Positions 26,131-34,817 of a stretch of DNA of 64,000 bases are shown in pieces. Location of the stretch: contig PMOI01000011.1 of the NCBI GenBank assembly GCA_003162475.1, forward strand, positions 1-64,000. Direction: 5' to 3'. How positions within the stretch are numbered: the stretch's first letter is position 1; every line of letters begins with the position of its first letter. Under the pieces are notes generated by a model. The model saw nothing but the letters and a program-made list of their open reading frames with translations. It did not search any database and was not told where the DNA came from. This DNA is from Acidimicrobiaceae bacterium. GTDB taxonomy: Bacteria; Actinomycetota; Acidimicrobiia; Acidimicrobiales; RAAP-2. A program made the translations under genes and the position numbers.

Positions 26131-27468
26131 ATGGTTTCCTCAATTGAATCGTCGGTCGGTATCGAGCGCAAGGTCGTGACCGAACTGCCCGGACCGAAGT
26201 CCCAGGCGCTGCACGAGCGCCGCAAGGCCGTCGTGAGTGCCGGACTCACGGTTGGTTTCCCCGTGTACATCGAACGCGCTGAAGGCGCCATACTCGTCGA
26301 CGTCGACGGTAACCAATTACTCGACCTCGGATCGGGCATCGCCGTGACCTCTATTGGCCACGCCGTGCCGGCTCTCGTCGACGCGGTGTCGCAACAAGTC
26401 GCGAGCTTCACCCACACCTGTTTCATGGTGACGCCCTACGAGAGCTACGTCGAGGTCTGTGAAGAACTCGCCGACCTCACGCCGGGTTCGCACGCCAAGA
26501 CGTCGGCGCTCTTTAACTCTGGCGCCGAGGCCGTCGAGAACGCCGTCAAGGTCGCGCGTCTCGCGACCGGGCGAAGTGCCATCATCGTCTTCGAGCACGC
26601 GTACCACGGTCGCACCAACTTGACTATGGCCCTGACGGCGAAGAACATGCCGTACAAGGATCACTTCGGTCCCTTCGCGCCCGAGGTCTACCGCGTGCCC
26701 ATGAGCTATCCCTACCGCGACGGGCTGAGTGGTGCGGAGGCGGCGGCGAACGCCATCAAGATCATCGAAACCGACGTTGGCGCGGAGAACGTCGCGGCCC
26801 TGTTGATCGAGCCCATTCAAGGTGAAGGGGGCTTCGTCGTACCGGCCGAGGGGTTCCTGCCCGCGCTCTCGAAGTGGACCACCGATCACGGCGTCGTCTT
26901 TATCGCCGACGAAATCCAAACTGGCTTCTGTCGTACGGGTGACTGGTTCGCCGTGGACCACGAAGGCGTCGTGCCCGACATCGTCACGACCGCCAAGGGA
27001 CTCGCCGGCGGTATGCCACTCGCGGCCGTGACCGGACGTGCGGAACTGATGAACGCGGTCCACGAAGGTGGACTCGGGGGTACCTACGGGGGTAATCCCG
27101 TCGCCGCCGTCGCGGCGCTCGCTACCATCAAGACGCTTCGCGATCGCAACCTGTTGGGGCGTGCTCGAGAGATCGGCGACATCTTGTTAGCGAACCTGCG
27201 TTCACTGCAACAAGACGTTGCGATCATTGGTGAAGTTCGAGGGCGTGGCGCGATGGTCGCGATCGAGCTCATTGAGCCCGGCACCAAGACGCCCAACGCC
27301 GTAGCGGCGAAGGCGATCATTACGTACTGTCAGCAGCACGGCGTCGTGGCGTTGCCCTGTGGCACGTACGGCAACGTCATTCGTCTCTTGCCACCCCTCA
27401 TCATCAGTGACGAGCAACTGGCCGACGGCCTTGGGGTGTTGGGCGACGCCGTTCGTTCCGTTCAGTAG
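26131..27468 (+). CDS. gabT: 4-aminobutyrate aminotransferase (class III PLP aminotransferase)
   Basis: Transfers the amino group of GABA to 2-oxoglutarate, giving succinate semialdehyde. From the ATG at 26131 (AGGAG upstream) it has 445 residues. Visible are GSGIAVTSIGHAVPALVDAV, the PLP-phosphate motif NSGAEAVENAVKVAR, EPIQGEGGFVVP, the cofactor aspartate in VFIADEIQTGFCRTG, and the Schiff-base lysine in TTAKGLAGGMPLAAV. Class III substrate ranges are broad, so ornithine or beta-alanine are alternatives; overall similarity favours GabT. Confidence 0.88.
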   Translation: MVSSIESSVGIERKVVTELPGPKSQALHERRKAVVSAGLTVGFPVYIERAEGAILVDVDGNQLLDLGSGIAVTSIGHAVPALVDAVSQQVASFTHTCFMVTPYESYVEVCEELADLTPGSHAKTSALFNSGAEAVENAVKVARLATGRSAIIVFEHAYHGRTNLTMALTAKNMPYKDHFGPFAPEVYRVPMSYPYRDGLSGAEAAANAIKIIETDVGAENVAALLIEPIQGEGGFVVPAEGFLPALSKWTTDHGVVFIADEIQTGFCRTGDWFAVDHEGVVPDIVTTAKGLAGGMPLAAVTGRAELMNAVHEGGLGGTYGGNPVAAVAALATIKTLRDRNLLGRAREIGDILLANLRSLQQDVAIIGEVRGRGAMVAIELIEPGTKTPNAVAAKAIITYCQQHGVVALPCGTYGNVIRLLPPLIISDEQLADGLGVLGDAVRSVQ

Positions 27469-27508
27469 TTTTCCGCCAACGCCAACGCGTTGATTCGAAG
27501 AGGATTTC

Positions 27509-28552
27509 ATGAGCCCAGCCCCTACTCCCGTGCGCACCGGCTGGCCACTGATAGCGACGTTCGTGGCCGCTGCGCTCGTGTTGGCGAGTTGCGGCGTCGC
27601 GAAGGTGACGATTCAACGAGTCAACGGCACGCCGGCGCGCAGCATCTCGGTGCCGCTCACCAACGTGGGCTGCGCGCTCAACGACTACTGCGTCGCCATT
27701 GGTACGTCGAGCGCGAACGTCGGACCGACGTCCGTGGCCGAGTTCTCGACGCCGCTCGGCCACTGGTTCTCTCTCGCACTTCCTGCGACAGCGTCGCCGC
27801 TCATCACCTCAGCGGCCTGTACGAGTACGCAGTGTCTCCTCGGTGGATCACAACCCGGACACGATCTCTTATGGCGCTTTAACTCGGTCGGCCACGTGCT
27901 CGGCCTCGCGACCCCTCCACCGGGTGGTATCGGCGTCGACGCCCTGACCTGTGACGAACTCAACTGCGCGCTCATTGACACCAACGCGCTCGGGGCCACG
28001 CCGCGCTTAAGTCTCAGCGCCGACGGCGGGCTCACCTGGACTGACCCACTCGACATGACGTGGGCCAATGGCGACGCCATCACGTCACTCGCGTGCGGGG
28101 CGGTCTTCGACTGCGTCGTGAGCGCGCTCTCACCGAGTCACCAGGTCGTGCTCTACGTGACGCGCGACGGTGGTAGCACGTGGACTCAGCGCGTCACGCC
28201 CGCGACGTGGACCATGCTCACGTCACTCTCCTGCGCAAAACTTCGTTGCGTGGCGCTCGCGAACACTTCTGGCGCGTCGAAACTCGTTCGCTCTAGCAAC
28301 TTGGGAGAGTCGTGGACCGGCGTGTCGCTGAAGCAAACGGCGAACTCTCTGGCCTGCACCACACTCACGTCGTGCGTCGTGGTTGGTCAACTCTCGAACG
28401 CCGCGCCGTGGCTCGCCACCCTGCACACGGGCACCACGACCAACGTGACGCTTCGTTACGTACCCACACCGCTTCTGGGCGTGGCTTGTGGGACGAAAAC
28501 CTGCGCAGCAATCGGCGTCACCACGCTTCTCAACGTGCCCACACCGCGCTAG
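27509..28552 (+). CDS. Lipoprotein with BNR/Asp-box beta-propeller repeats
   Basis: 347 residues. The N-terminus has a lipobox, LVLASC, so the mature protein should be lipid-anchored at Cys28. The rest has recurring paired cysteines (about ten) and three Asp-box motifs, SADGGLTW, TRDGGSTW and the degenerate SSNLGESW. This indicates a sialidase-type beta-propeller fold of repeats about 45-60 residues long. No glycosidase active site is visible, so a binding or structural role is more likely. GAGGA precedes the ATG. It is 40 nt downstream of gabT but probably unrelated in function. Confidence 0.75.
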   Translation: MSPAPTPVRTGWPLIATFVAAALVLASCGVAKVTIQRVNGTPARSISVPLTNVGCALNDYCVAIGTSSANVGPTSVAEFSTPLGHWFSLALPATASPLITSAACTSTQCLLGGSQPGHDLLWRFNSVGHVLGLATPPPGGIGVDALTCDELNCALIDTNALGATPRLSLSADGGLTWTDPLDMTWANGDAITSLACGAVFDCVVSALSPSHQVVLYVTRDGGSTWTQRVTPATWTMLTSLSCAKLRCVALANTSGASKLVRSSNLGESWTGVSLKQTANSLACTTLTSCVVVGQLSNAAPWLATLHTGTTTNVTLRYVPTPLLGVACGTKTCAAIGVTTLLNVPTPR

Positions 28553-28644
28553 CGCCGAGTGACACCCATCCTCCAACGTGACGCGGGTCTCTCGCGTCGG
28601 CGTTGCGAACGAAGTCCTCGTCAACGCTATGAGAGGCTGGTGCG

Positions 28645-29268
28645 GTGAACACAACGCCAACCAACGACGTCCCGCCTGGCTGGTATCCCGATCCCTCGGG
28701 GTCTCGTCAGTGGCGCGCGTGGAACGGCACGGAATGGTCGGAACTCACCAAACCCTACGGCGAGGTCGCCGCGACGCCACGTTTCGCCACCAACTTGGGC
28801 CTCGTCCAAGCTCTTCACCGCGTGCGCGGCGCGGGCGTTGTGGGCGTCGTCGGTGGACTCGGTCTCTTAGTGGGGGTCTTGGCCCACTGGCCCGGCACGG
28901 CCCACCCGACTCCCGAGTGGTTCGCGCTCGCCGCGAGTGAACTCGCGGTCGCCCTTCTCCTCGTCGGTACCGTCGTGTGCGCCTTCGGCGTCAGGGAACT
29001 TGAGGGCCACTGGTCGTTCGGGGCCTTCGTGCCGGGCGTCAACTTCTTCATCGCGAGCGCCCTCGTCACCCAACGGCTGGGTCGACTGCGCTCGTGGCGC
29101 CTCTTCTCGGAGGTCGTACTCCTCGTCGTTTTCGCGCTCTCGGCGCGCGCCGACCTCTGGCTGTTCGTCGGACCGATGATCGTGGCCTACGTCGAGACCT
29201 CTTGGTTCGCGGCGCTCATCGATCAACTGAGCGGTCCGTCGACGATCGAAGAGGAGAACGCCTCGTAG
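28645..29268 (+). CDS. DUF2510 membrane protein
   Basis: 207 residues from a GTG start. The N-terminal 40 residues form a DUF2510 module (VPPGWYPDPSGSRQWRAWNG, TEW), common in actinobacterial membrane proteins. Hydrophobic segments follow at about residues 58-78, 90-112, 120-140 and 150-190. No catalytic motif is seen. One nucleotide separates it from the acyl-CoA dehydrogenase gene, so they are likely in one transcript. Function unknown. Confidence 0.78.
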   Translation: MNTTPTNDVPPGWYPDPSGSRQWRAWNGTEWSELTKPYGEVAATPRFATNLGLVQALHRVRGAGVVGVVGGLGLLVGVLAHWPGTAHPTPEWFALAASELAVALLLVGTVVCAFGVRELEGHWSFGAFVPGVNFFIASALVTQRLGRLRSWRLFSEVVLLVVFALSARADLWLFVGPMIVAYVETSWFAALIDQLSGPSTIEEENAS

Positions 29269-29269
29269 G

Positions 29270-30523
29270 ATGACTCGGGCGTCGTCACGCGACGTCGACC
29301 TGGGGGTGGAGATGTACGAATGGTCCGACGAGCACCAGGCGATCATCGACGTCGTGCGCCGTTTCGTTGACGAAGAGATCCGTCCCCACCTCGACGACCT
29401 CGAGCACAACGGTGTCCCGCCCTACGAGATCCTTCGAAAGATGTACGACGTCTTTGGTCTGCGCGCGATGGCCCAAGAGTCATTCAAGCGCCAGCTCGAG
29501 CGAAAGATCGCCGGCGACGACGCGCCCAGCGAGCGCCACCGCGACCCGGCCCTGACGCTCATCCCCACGATCGAACTCTGTCGGGTGAGCCCGGGTCTCG
29601 TGACCTCGCTCGGGGTCTCGACGGGTCTCGCGGCCGGGACCATCAACAAACTCGGGACCGCGCGACAGATGGAGCGTTGGGGGCTCGACCTGATGACGCT
29701 CGACAAGATCGGCGCGTGGGCGATCACCGAACCCGACTCGGGCTCGGACGCACTGGGCGGCATGCGCACGAGCGCGCGACGCGACGGCGAGGGGTACGTC
29801 TTGAACGGGCAGAAGACGTGGACGACGAACGGCCCCTACGCCGACACGATCGTGCTCTACGCGAAACTCGATGACGGCAGCGGTGACGAGGCGCGCCAAC
29901 GAAAGGTCCTGACCTTCGTGCTCGATAAGGGAATGGACGGCCTCGAGCAGTCCAAGCCCATGCGGAAAATGGGTCAGCACGCCTCGCCCACAGGGGACAT
30001 CTTCTTGAGCGATGTCGTGGTTGGTCGTGATCGGTTGCTCGGCGAGAGTGAAGAGACCAAGGGCGGTGGTCGACAGAGCGCGAAGGACAACTTCGTCACC
30101 GAGCGCGCCGGCGTCGCCGCGATGGCGCTCGGCATCATCGAAGAGTGCACGCGCATCGCCATCGACTACGCCCAGCACCGCACGCTCTGGGGCACGCCCA
30201 TTGGTGAGTATCAGCTGATCCAACTCAAACTCGCTCAGATGGAGGTGGCGCGCGTCAACGTGCGTAACCTCGTCTTCGCCCACGTGGAGCGATCCAACGA
30301 CGGCGCCATCCCGAGTCTCGCCGAAGCCTCCGCGATGAAGCTCTACGCCGCGCAGGCCGCCTGCCACGTCGCCGACGACGCTATCCAGATCCTCGGTGGC
30401 AACGGATACACCGCCGAGTACCGCGTGGAACAGCTAAGCCGAGACGCTCGAGTCCTTCGTATCTACGCCGGCACCGACGAGATGCAGGTCATCGCCATCG
30501 CGAAAGACCTCATTCGTACTTAG
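29270..30523 (+). CDS. Acyl-CoA dehydrogenase
   Basis: FAD-dependent alpha-beta oxidation of an acyl-CoA. 417 residues from the ATG at 29270; the ATG at 29312 (MYEWSDEHQAI) is an equally good start. FAD/substrate blocks are GAWAITEPDSGSDALGGM and KTWTTNGPYAD. The C-terminal helical domain has QHRTLWGTPIGEYQLIQLKLA, the conserved AIQILGGNGYTAEY with the catalytic glutamate region, and RVLRIYAGTDEMQ. Chain-length preference cannot be read. It is not obviously methylsuccinyl-CoA dehydrogenase, whose members are longer. The stop overlaps the convergent DUF3445 gene by 4 nt (TTAG). Confidence 0.92.
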   Translation: MTRASSRDVDLGVEMYEWSDEHQAIIDVVRRFVDEEIRPHLDDLEHNGVPPYEILRKMYDVFGLRAMAQESFKRQLERKIAGDDAPSERHRDPALTLIPTIELCRVSPGLVTSLGVSTGLAAGTINKLGTARQMERWGLDLMTLDKIGAWAITEPDSGSDALGGMRTSARRDGEGYVLNGQKTWTTNGPYADTIVLYAKLDDGSGDEARQRKVLTFVLDKGMDGLEQSKPMRKMGQHASPTGDIFLSDVVVGRDRLLGESEETKGGGRQSAKDNFVTERAGVAAMALGIIEECTRIAIDYAQHRTLWGTPIGEYQLIQLKLAQMEVARVNVRNLVFAHVERSNDGAIPSLAEASAMKLYAAQAACHVADDAIQILGGNGYTAEYRVEQLSRDARVLRIYAGTDEMQVIAIAKDLIRT

Positions 30524-31329
30524 AGTTCGTCGCGCAACCTCGCCGCGACGCCGGTCCACCCCTTGTAGCGCTGCACCGACGCCGGCGCGGTGTCGAGTGC
30601 GTGCAAGAGCGCGGGAACGAACTCGTCGTCGTTCTCACGTAACGACGAAGCCGACGTCACGTACGTACGAATGGTAAAGACCGTGGCCCGGGTGATGGGC
30701 AGTTGACGGAGCGTCTGACGCTCCACGCGGAAGAACCACTGGGATAGGTCGCCTCGAGGCGTCTCGCGCGCCTCGACTCGTTGGTGTAACACCGGACTGT
30801 CGAGCAACGTCCAGTTCAGCCGCCAGAACGACTTGTCGGGCTTGAGGCGATCGAAGAAGGCGTTGGTAGGACGAGCGAGCTCTTGGTCGTAGAGCGGCAC
30901 CGGCGAGTGTATGTCGTCGAGCGTCGTGCCGATCTTGCTCGCGAGGTCCCAACGCGACGGGAAACACACGCACGCCGCGCGCAGTCGCCAGGTGTCTTCC
31001 TTCACCAGCACGCAAAAGTCTTCCTGGGCGAGACGACTCGCCTGAACCACGGGGTGCTCGCCCGCGACGGTCTCGGTCGAGCGACCGGGGTAGTAGTCGT
31101 GCAAGAAGCTCTTGAGTTCGCGAAGCAGTTCCTTACTGGCTTCGTCCCCTTCGGGGTTCGTCGCCACGACGGCGTCGTAGTCACTCTCGATCAGTTGGGC
31201 CTTGAGCGACAACTCTTCTTCGCAGTGTTCGTCGAACTCCAGCCACTTAGATGGATCGAGCGGACGAAGCCCCATGGCGAGTCGCCAACCCCGAGGATCG
31301 AGCGGTACGTAGGGAAACGAAGCGCTCAC
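30520..31329 (-). CDS. DUF3445 protein (haem-dependent oxidative N-demethylase-like)
   Basis: 269 residues from a GTG at 31329. The sequence fits the DUF3445 family, whose characterised members are the alpha subunit of haem-dependent oxidative N-demethylase: an N-terminal FPYVPLDPRGWRLAMGLRPL, the central VQASRLAQEDFCVLVKE followed by RAACVCFPSRWDLASKIG, HSPVPLYDQELARPTNAFFD, then WFFRVERQTLRQLPIT and FTIRTYV near the end. Beta and gamma demethylase subunits are not nearby, so the substrate is open. A small membrane ORF ends 4 nt upstream and is probably its operon partner. Confidence 0.8.
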   Translation of the reverse strand: MSASFPYVPLDPRGWRLAMGLRPLDPSKWLEFDEHCEEELSLKAQLIESDYDAVVATNPEGDEASKELLRELKSFLHDYYPGRSTETVAGEHPVVQASRLAQEDFCVLVKEDTWRLRAACVCFPSRWDLASKIGTTLDDIHSPVPLYDQELARPTNAFFDRLKPDKSFWRLNWTLLDSPVLHQRVEARETPRGDLSQWFFRVERQTLRQLPITRATVFTIRTYVTSASSLRENDDEFVPALLHALDTAPASVQRYKGWTGVAARLRDEL

Positions 31330-31333
31330 GGTC

Positions 31334-31489
31334 TTAGTGGTCGCGTCGACGTCGTACGACGAGGAGATAGAAGAGCAGCGCCATGAAGGGCACCGCGACA
31401 ACGACGAAACGCCCTTCGGGCAAGATGGCGCCCTTGTGCACGTTGACGGGCGTCGTCGTGGTGGTCAGGGCCGCGAGCCAAGCACTCAA
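31334..31489 (-). CDS. Small single-span membrane protein upstream of the DUF3445 gene
   Basis: An open frame of about 51 codons from a TTG (GGAG 8 nt upstream) that ends 4 nt before the DUF3445 start. It reads SAWLAAL, a run of five threonines, PVNVHKGAILPEGRF, then a hydrophobic helix VVVAVPFMALLFYLLVV and a positively charged tail RRRRDH. This is the layout of a one-pass membrane peptide with an inside-positive C-terminus. The spacing argues for translational coupling. The start codon is uncertain and no homologue is recognised. Confidence 0.45.
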   Translation of the reverse strand: MSAWLAALTTTTTPVNVHKGAILPEGRFVVVAVPFMALLFYLLVVRRRRDH

Positions 31490-31597
31490 GAGGGGAACTC
31501 CACCCTTCTAATCTCTCACGCCGCCGCGACCGCCTAAATCCAGCGTGGCGACGGTCTCGACCAAGAAATGGGGTGAATTCTTTAGGTACGATTGCCT

Positions 31598-32839
31598 ATG
31601 GCAAGAACTCAGCGAACGCGCAGCGCTCGCGCCGTCGCCAACGACACGGCAATCCGTGACGCCGCCGTGAACGAGGTGTTACGCGTGGGCGTCGACCACG
31701 TGTCGCTGCGCGACGTTGGTCACGAGGCCGGTCTCACCCACGGAGCCACCTACGCCCGCTACGAAGACGTCGACGAGCTCTTGGTGGATCTTTGGAACTC
31801 GGTTCTCTACGACCGGGCGGTCGCGATGTTCGAACTGTGCATGAGCGCCGCCGAAGACCCCAATACCACCACCGTCGGGGCCATCTTCGACTTCATCCGC
31901 GCCACGACGCCCGCGGACGTCGCGTGCGTGCAGTTGCTCTTGACGTCGCGAAGGATCCCGACCGTGCACGAAGAGGTCGAGCCCTTCATTCACGACTACC
32001 TGGAACGAGAGTTCGACGAATCGAGTCCGCAGAGTGCGACCGTCACGCGCGGAATCACCATCTTCGCCATGACGATGGTGCAGATATTCGCCGATTCGCA
32101 GTTCGGTTGGGACCGCGACTATCAGAGCGTGCTCGAGAAGTTGTTGTTGGAGACCCTCGAAACCGATCCGCGCGACGTCGACGAGGTGAAACTCGAAGAG
32201 CCCGTCGATCAGATCATCCTGGCTCCCGGTGACGATCTCAAGACTCAACTCGCCTACGCCACGTTCGGTGTCGTCGGAAAGAGTGGCTACACACGAGCAA
32301 CGATCTCACGAATCGCGAGGCGCGCCAACTGCTCGCCCGGCGCGATCTACAAGCTGTACCCCTCCAAGGAAGACCTCGTCATCGCGGCGTTTCACGATCT
32401 CATGCGCGCGCGCTGGATGAAGATCTCGAACTTCGTCAACGTGCTCGAAGAGGGATCGATCACGCAACTGCTCTACAACTCAGCGAGTCACCACAACGCG
32501 GTACGCAGGAGTTTCACGCTCGAGACGGCCCTCGCCTCGGCCCACAGTGACAAGCTCCGTGTCGCCGTACTGGGCCAAATCACCGAACTCGAATCCGTCA
32601 TCCCGCTTCTCACCAACGTCAGTGACGACGAGAAGAATCGTCTGCGCTACCTCATCCGATCGATCGTCTTCGTGTCAATTGGCGTCACGTTCTTGTCAAC
32701 GGTGACGGACTCACTGGCGCAACTCGATTTCAACCAGTTCGCCGAGCCGTTTCGTCGCGCGGTCCTGAAGGACGGCGTTCCGACGTGGAGCGTCATGTGT
32801 CACCAAATCTTGGAACTGAAGCAAGAACGGGGCTTCTAG
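31598..32839 (+). CDS. TetR-family regulator with two DNA-binding domains
   Basis: 413 residues from the ATG at 31598, twice the usual TetR length. A first TetR helix-turn-helix lies at about residues 15-60 (IRDAAVNEVLRVGVDHVSLR, then DVGHEAGLTHGATYARYED). It is followed by a ligand-type helical domain, then a second TetR helix-turn-helix at about 205-255 (AYATFGVVGKSGYTRATISR, then IARRANCSPGAIYKLYPSKE) and another helical domain. One chain could mimic a TetR dimer. Regulated genes are unknown; a single gene, with a TACGAT box 5 nt before the start. Confidence 0.85.
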   Translation: MARTQRTRSARAVANDTAIRDAAVNEVLRVGVDHVSLRDVGHEAGLTHGATYARYEDVDELLVDLWNSVLYDRAVAMFELCMSAAEDPNTTTVGAIFDFIRATTPADVACVQLLLTSRRIPTVHEEVEPFIHDYLEREFDESSPQSATVTRGITIFAMTMVQIFADSQFGWDRDYQSVLEKLLLETLETDPRDVDEVKLEEPVDQIILAPGDDLKTQLAYATFGVVGKSGYTRATISRIARRANCSPGAIYKLYPSKEDLVIAAFHDLMRARWMKISNFVNVLEEGSITQLLYNSASHHNAVRRSFTLETALASAHSDKLRVAVLGQITELESVIPLLTNVSDDEKNRLRYLIRSIVFVSIGVTFLSTVTDSLAQLDFNQFAEPFRRAVLKDGVPTWSVMCHQILELKQERGF

Positions 32840-33066
32840 GCGCTCATCGTGGGTGGCTTCACGTCGAGTAACGCTTCGATACGGTCCAGGGTCCTCGCAG
32901 TGACTTCGTCCTGGGCGAGGAGGTGCTTTTGAATCTCCTCGGACTCCTTCAGTACCGCTTCAGCGTCCTTGAAGGTCTCTTCCGATCGCTGGTCTGCTGC
33001 GACGAAGAAGCCAGCGCCAATGGCTACGACGCGTTCTAGGCGATCGCCTCCGAATCCTGACAACAA
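32836..33066 (-). pseudogene. Truncated inverted copy of the DUF1003-like gene
   Basis: A 76-codon frame whose C-terminal 50 residues (ADQRSEETFKDAEAVLKESE, then EIQKHLLAQDE) closely match the C-terminus of the protein encoded on the other strand at 33124-33579 (SDQRSENTYKDAEAILSEAI, then EIQKHLQSQDE). The upstream 20 residues do not match the membrane segments of the intact copy, so the N-terminal half is lost. It is probably a remnant of an inverted duplication, though the frame and stop are intact and a short product could be made. Confidence 0.6.
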
Positions 33067-33123
33067 CTGAGATATTCAATGTCAATATGAAAGGATTCCC
33101 TCAACCAAAGAATAGGAGCGACC

Positions 33124-33579
33124 ATGTCGCCATACACCCACGTACCGCATCCGCACACGCTTGAGCGCCTAGAGCACAGGGACAAACCAGTTAAGACCGC
33201 CGACGTCGTGAATCAGAAAGCATCCAATAGATTTAACGCCTGGCTGGCGGTCAAGATCACCGACGCGGTTGGCACGATGTGGTGTGCCTACGTCTTTGCG
33301 ATCATTGCCCTGATTGGTTTGCCGCCGGCGCTCAAACCTGGCGGCGAAGGCATCATCGCCTGGATTGCACAGACTTTTCTCCAGTTGGTTCTGTTGTCGA
33401 TCATTATCGTCGGTCAGAACATCGCGGCTGCCTCTTCAGACCAACGATCTGAGAACACGTACAAGGACGCTGAGGCGATTCTGAGCGAGGCAATAGAGAT
33501 TCAGAAGCATTTGCAGTCGCAGGACGAAACGCTGATAGCCGCGCTGAAGGAAGCACTCGCCAAACTTCCCCCAGCCTGA
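33124..33579 (+). CDS. DUF1003-like membrane protein
   Basis: 151 residues. Two hydrophobic segments (about residues 55-75, AVGTMWCAYVFAIIALIGLP, and 85-105, WIAQTFLQLVLLSIIIVG) are followed by QNIAAASSDQRSENTYKDAE and a charged amphipathic C-terminal helix. This matches the layout of DUF1003 proteins. Function is unknown. GGAG stands 7 nt before the ATG. A truncated inverted copy lies immediately upstream on the opposite strand. The local base composition is less GC-rich than the flanking genes. Confidence 0.72.
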   Translation: MSPYTHVPHPHTLERLEHRDKPVKTADVVNQKASNRFNAWLAVKITDAVGTMWCAYVFAIIALIGLPPALKPGGEGIIAWIAQTFLQLVLLSIIIVGQNIAAASSDQRSENTYKDAEAILSEAIEIQKHLQSQDETLIAALKEALAKLPPA

Positions 33580-33942
33580 CCCTTCAGTGAGAGATTCCTC
33601 GAGTCGGAGAGGAGAGCGTAAAGAAGTAGGCGCACCTCATGGTTCCGATCACCGGCGTGATTCTTAACCCGAACTTTGAGTTGAGGGGAGCGAAGAAGCC
33701 GACCGACTTCGGTTTACGAGGGTCGAGGGTCGAGGGTCGAGGGTTTTTGTCGGATGGCCCGCGCCGGCCAACTCGGCGGCGCGGGTATGACGGACGAACG
33801 CATCAAGAGGGGTATCCGTGTCACTACCAGATGCCAGGTTCGTGGCTAGCGAACTTTCTGATCCGAAGGGCGCGCTGGTAGTCAGATGAATACTTTTTTC
33901 CATGAACAACTCGCACGGTAGGACGCAATCAAGGAGATATTA
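33580..33942. other. Intergenic region with a short tandem repeat
   Basis: 363 nt. GGTCGAG is repeated three times in a row at 33721-33741, followed by GGTTTTT. Small frames on both strands have no recognisable product. The AAGGAG of the next gene is at its right end. Confidence 0.55.
33721..33741. repeat. Three tandem copies of GGTCGAG
   Basis: A 7-bp unit repeated exactly three times in a non-coding stretch between two small-protein genes. A partial unit precedes it. Confidence 0.7.
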
Positions 33943-34296
33943 ATGATGAACAACGATGCTGATGCACCGGGTGACGCGAACCCCTCGGGCGAAGTGCCGG
34001 GCGATCGCACCACGCCGGCCCAAACACCTCGCGACGCTGATGTTGACGAGCCCACGTTGTCGAGTGACGCGTCGCATATCGTCTACAACCCACTGCCGGC
34101 GTCACGTTCCGACACCGCCCGCCAGCAAAGGGCCCTACGACGCATGACTCGCCAGAGGAAGGCTCCTTCATGGGTGAAAAAGATCCCCTGGATCCTCTTC
34201 CCGGTTTATGGGTTCATGCGGCTTCATGATGAGAACTACGTAGAGCACGAAAAGCAGTGGGAAGAGCAGCAGCGCAGAAACTACGAAGAGAGGTAA
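33943..34296 (+). CDS. Small hypothetical protein with one membrane segment
   Basis: 117 residues. AAGGAG stands 7 nt before an ATGATG start. The first 65 residues are acidic and Pro/Asp-rich (probably disordered), then a basic stretch RRMTRQRKAPSWVKK leads into a short hydrophobic segment IPWILFPVYGFM and a Glu/Gln/Arg tail. No domain is recognised. The good ribosome site and consistent composition support it as a real gene. Confidence 0.6.
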   Translation: MMNNDADAPGDANPSGEVPGDRTTPAQTPRDADVDEPTLSSDASHIVYNPLPASRSDTARQQRALRRMTRQRKAPSWVKKIPWILFPVYGFMRLHDENYVEHEKQWEEQQRRNYEER

Positions 34297-34817
34297 CCGC
34301 AGTCATCTCGTGACCGGCGGCGCACAAGTGAACGGATGCGGGGTAGTGCTCGGACGAACATCGACCAAAGGGGCCGGGGTTTCTCGGCTCATTGAAGGTG
34401 ACGCACGACCCGGCATTGGCTCGTAGTTCCTCCGGGGACTTACGACTCAACTCTTAGCGGAACCACACGTCGCTATCGGCGGATCTGATGCGTTCTCGGG
34501 CAACGGACCCGATCGTCCGATCGGTCACTGGCGCCCCAACCTGCCAAGACCCTGAATGGAGTGAGAGCATCACCCATCAGCCCAAAAGGCACCGAGACAG
34601 AGCCATGGTCCAGCATGTTCTTGGAGTTTGCAGGGCTTCTTGGCGAGATGGGTGAGAGGCGACTTACTGGCGTTTCGACGCTACTGGTTATGACCGATCC
34701 CACACCCGAACCACAAAAGGTAAGTGGCAGTGACATAGACATCCCGTCTCATCAATCTTGAATCTGTCCGGATTCTCACAAGCCCGGTGACGAGCTGAGA
34801 GGAATTACGAGAATTCC
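34297..34817. other. Long intergenic region, possible decayed coding sequence
   Basis: 521 nt with no supported gene. Overlapping short frames on both strands (for example 34473-34742 minus and 34561-34761 plus) have balanced composition but no family I recognise. Base composition is more AT-rich than typical for the window. It may be a decayed insertion. Confidence 0.4.

Noticed and set aside
29480-30367. Long minus-strand open frame (295 codons) opposite the acyl-CoA dehydrogenase
   Set aside because: It mirrors the codon bias of the real gene, has an Arg/Val/Asp/Gly-rich composition without motifs, and similar shadows occur opposite 9.4-10.9, 15.8-16.5, 19.8-20.6 and 41.4-42.5 kb.
33721-33741. 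CRISPR-like repeat
   Set aside because: Contiguous 7-bp units without spacers; a simple tandem repeat.
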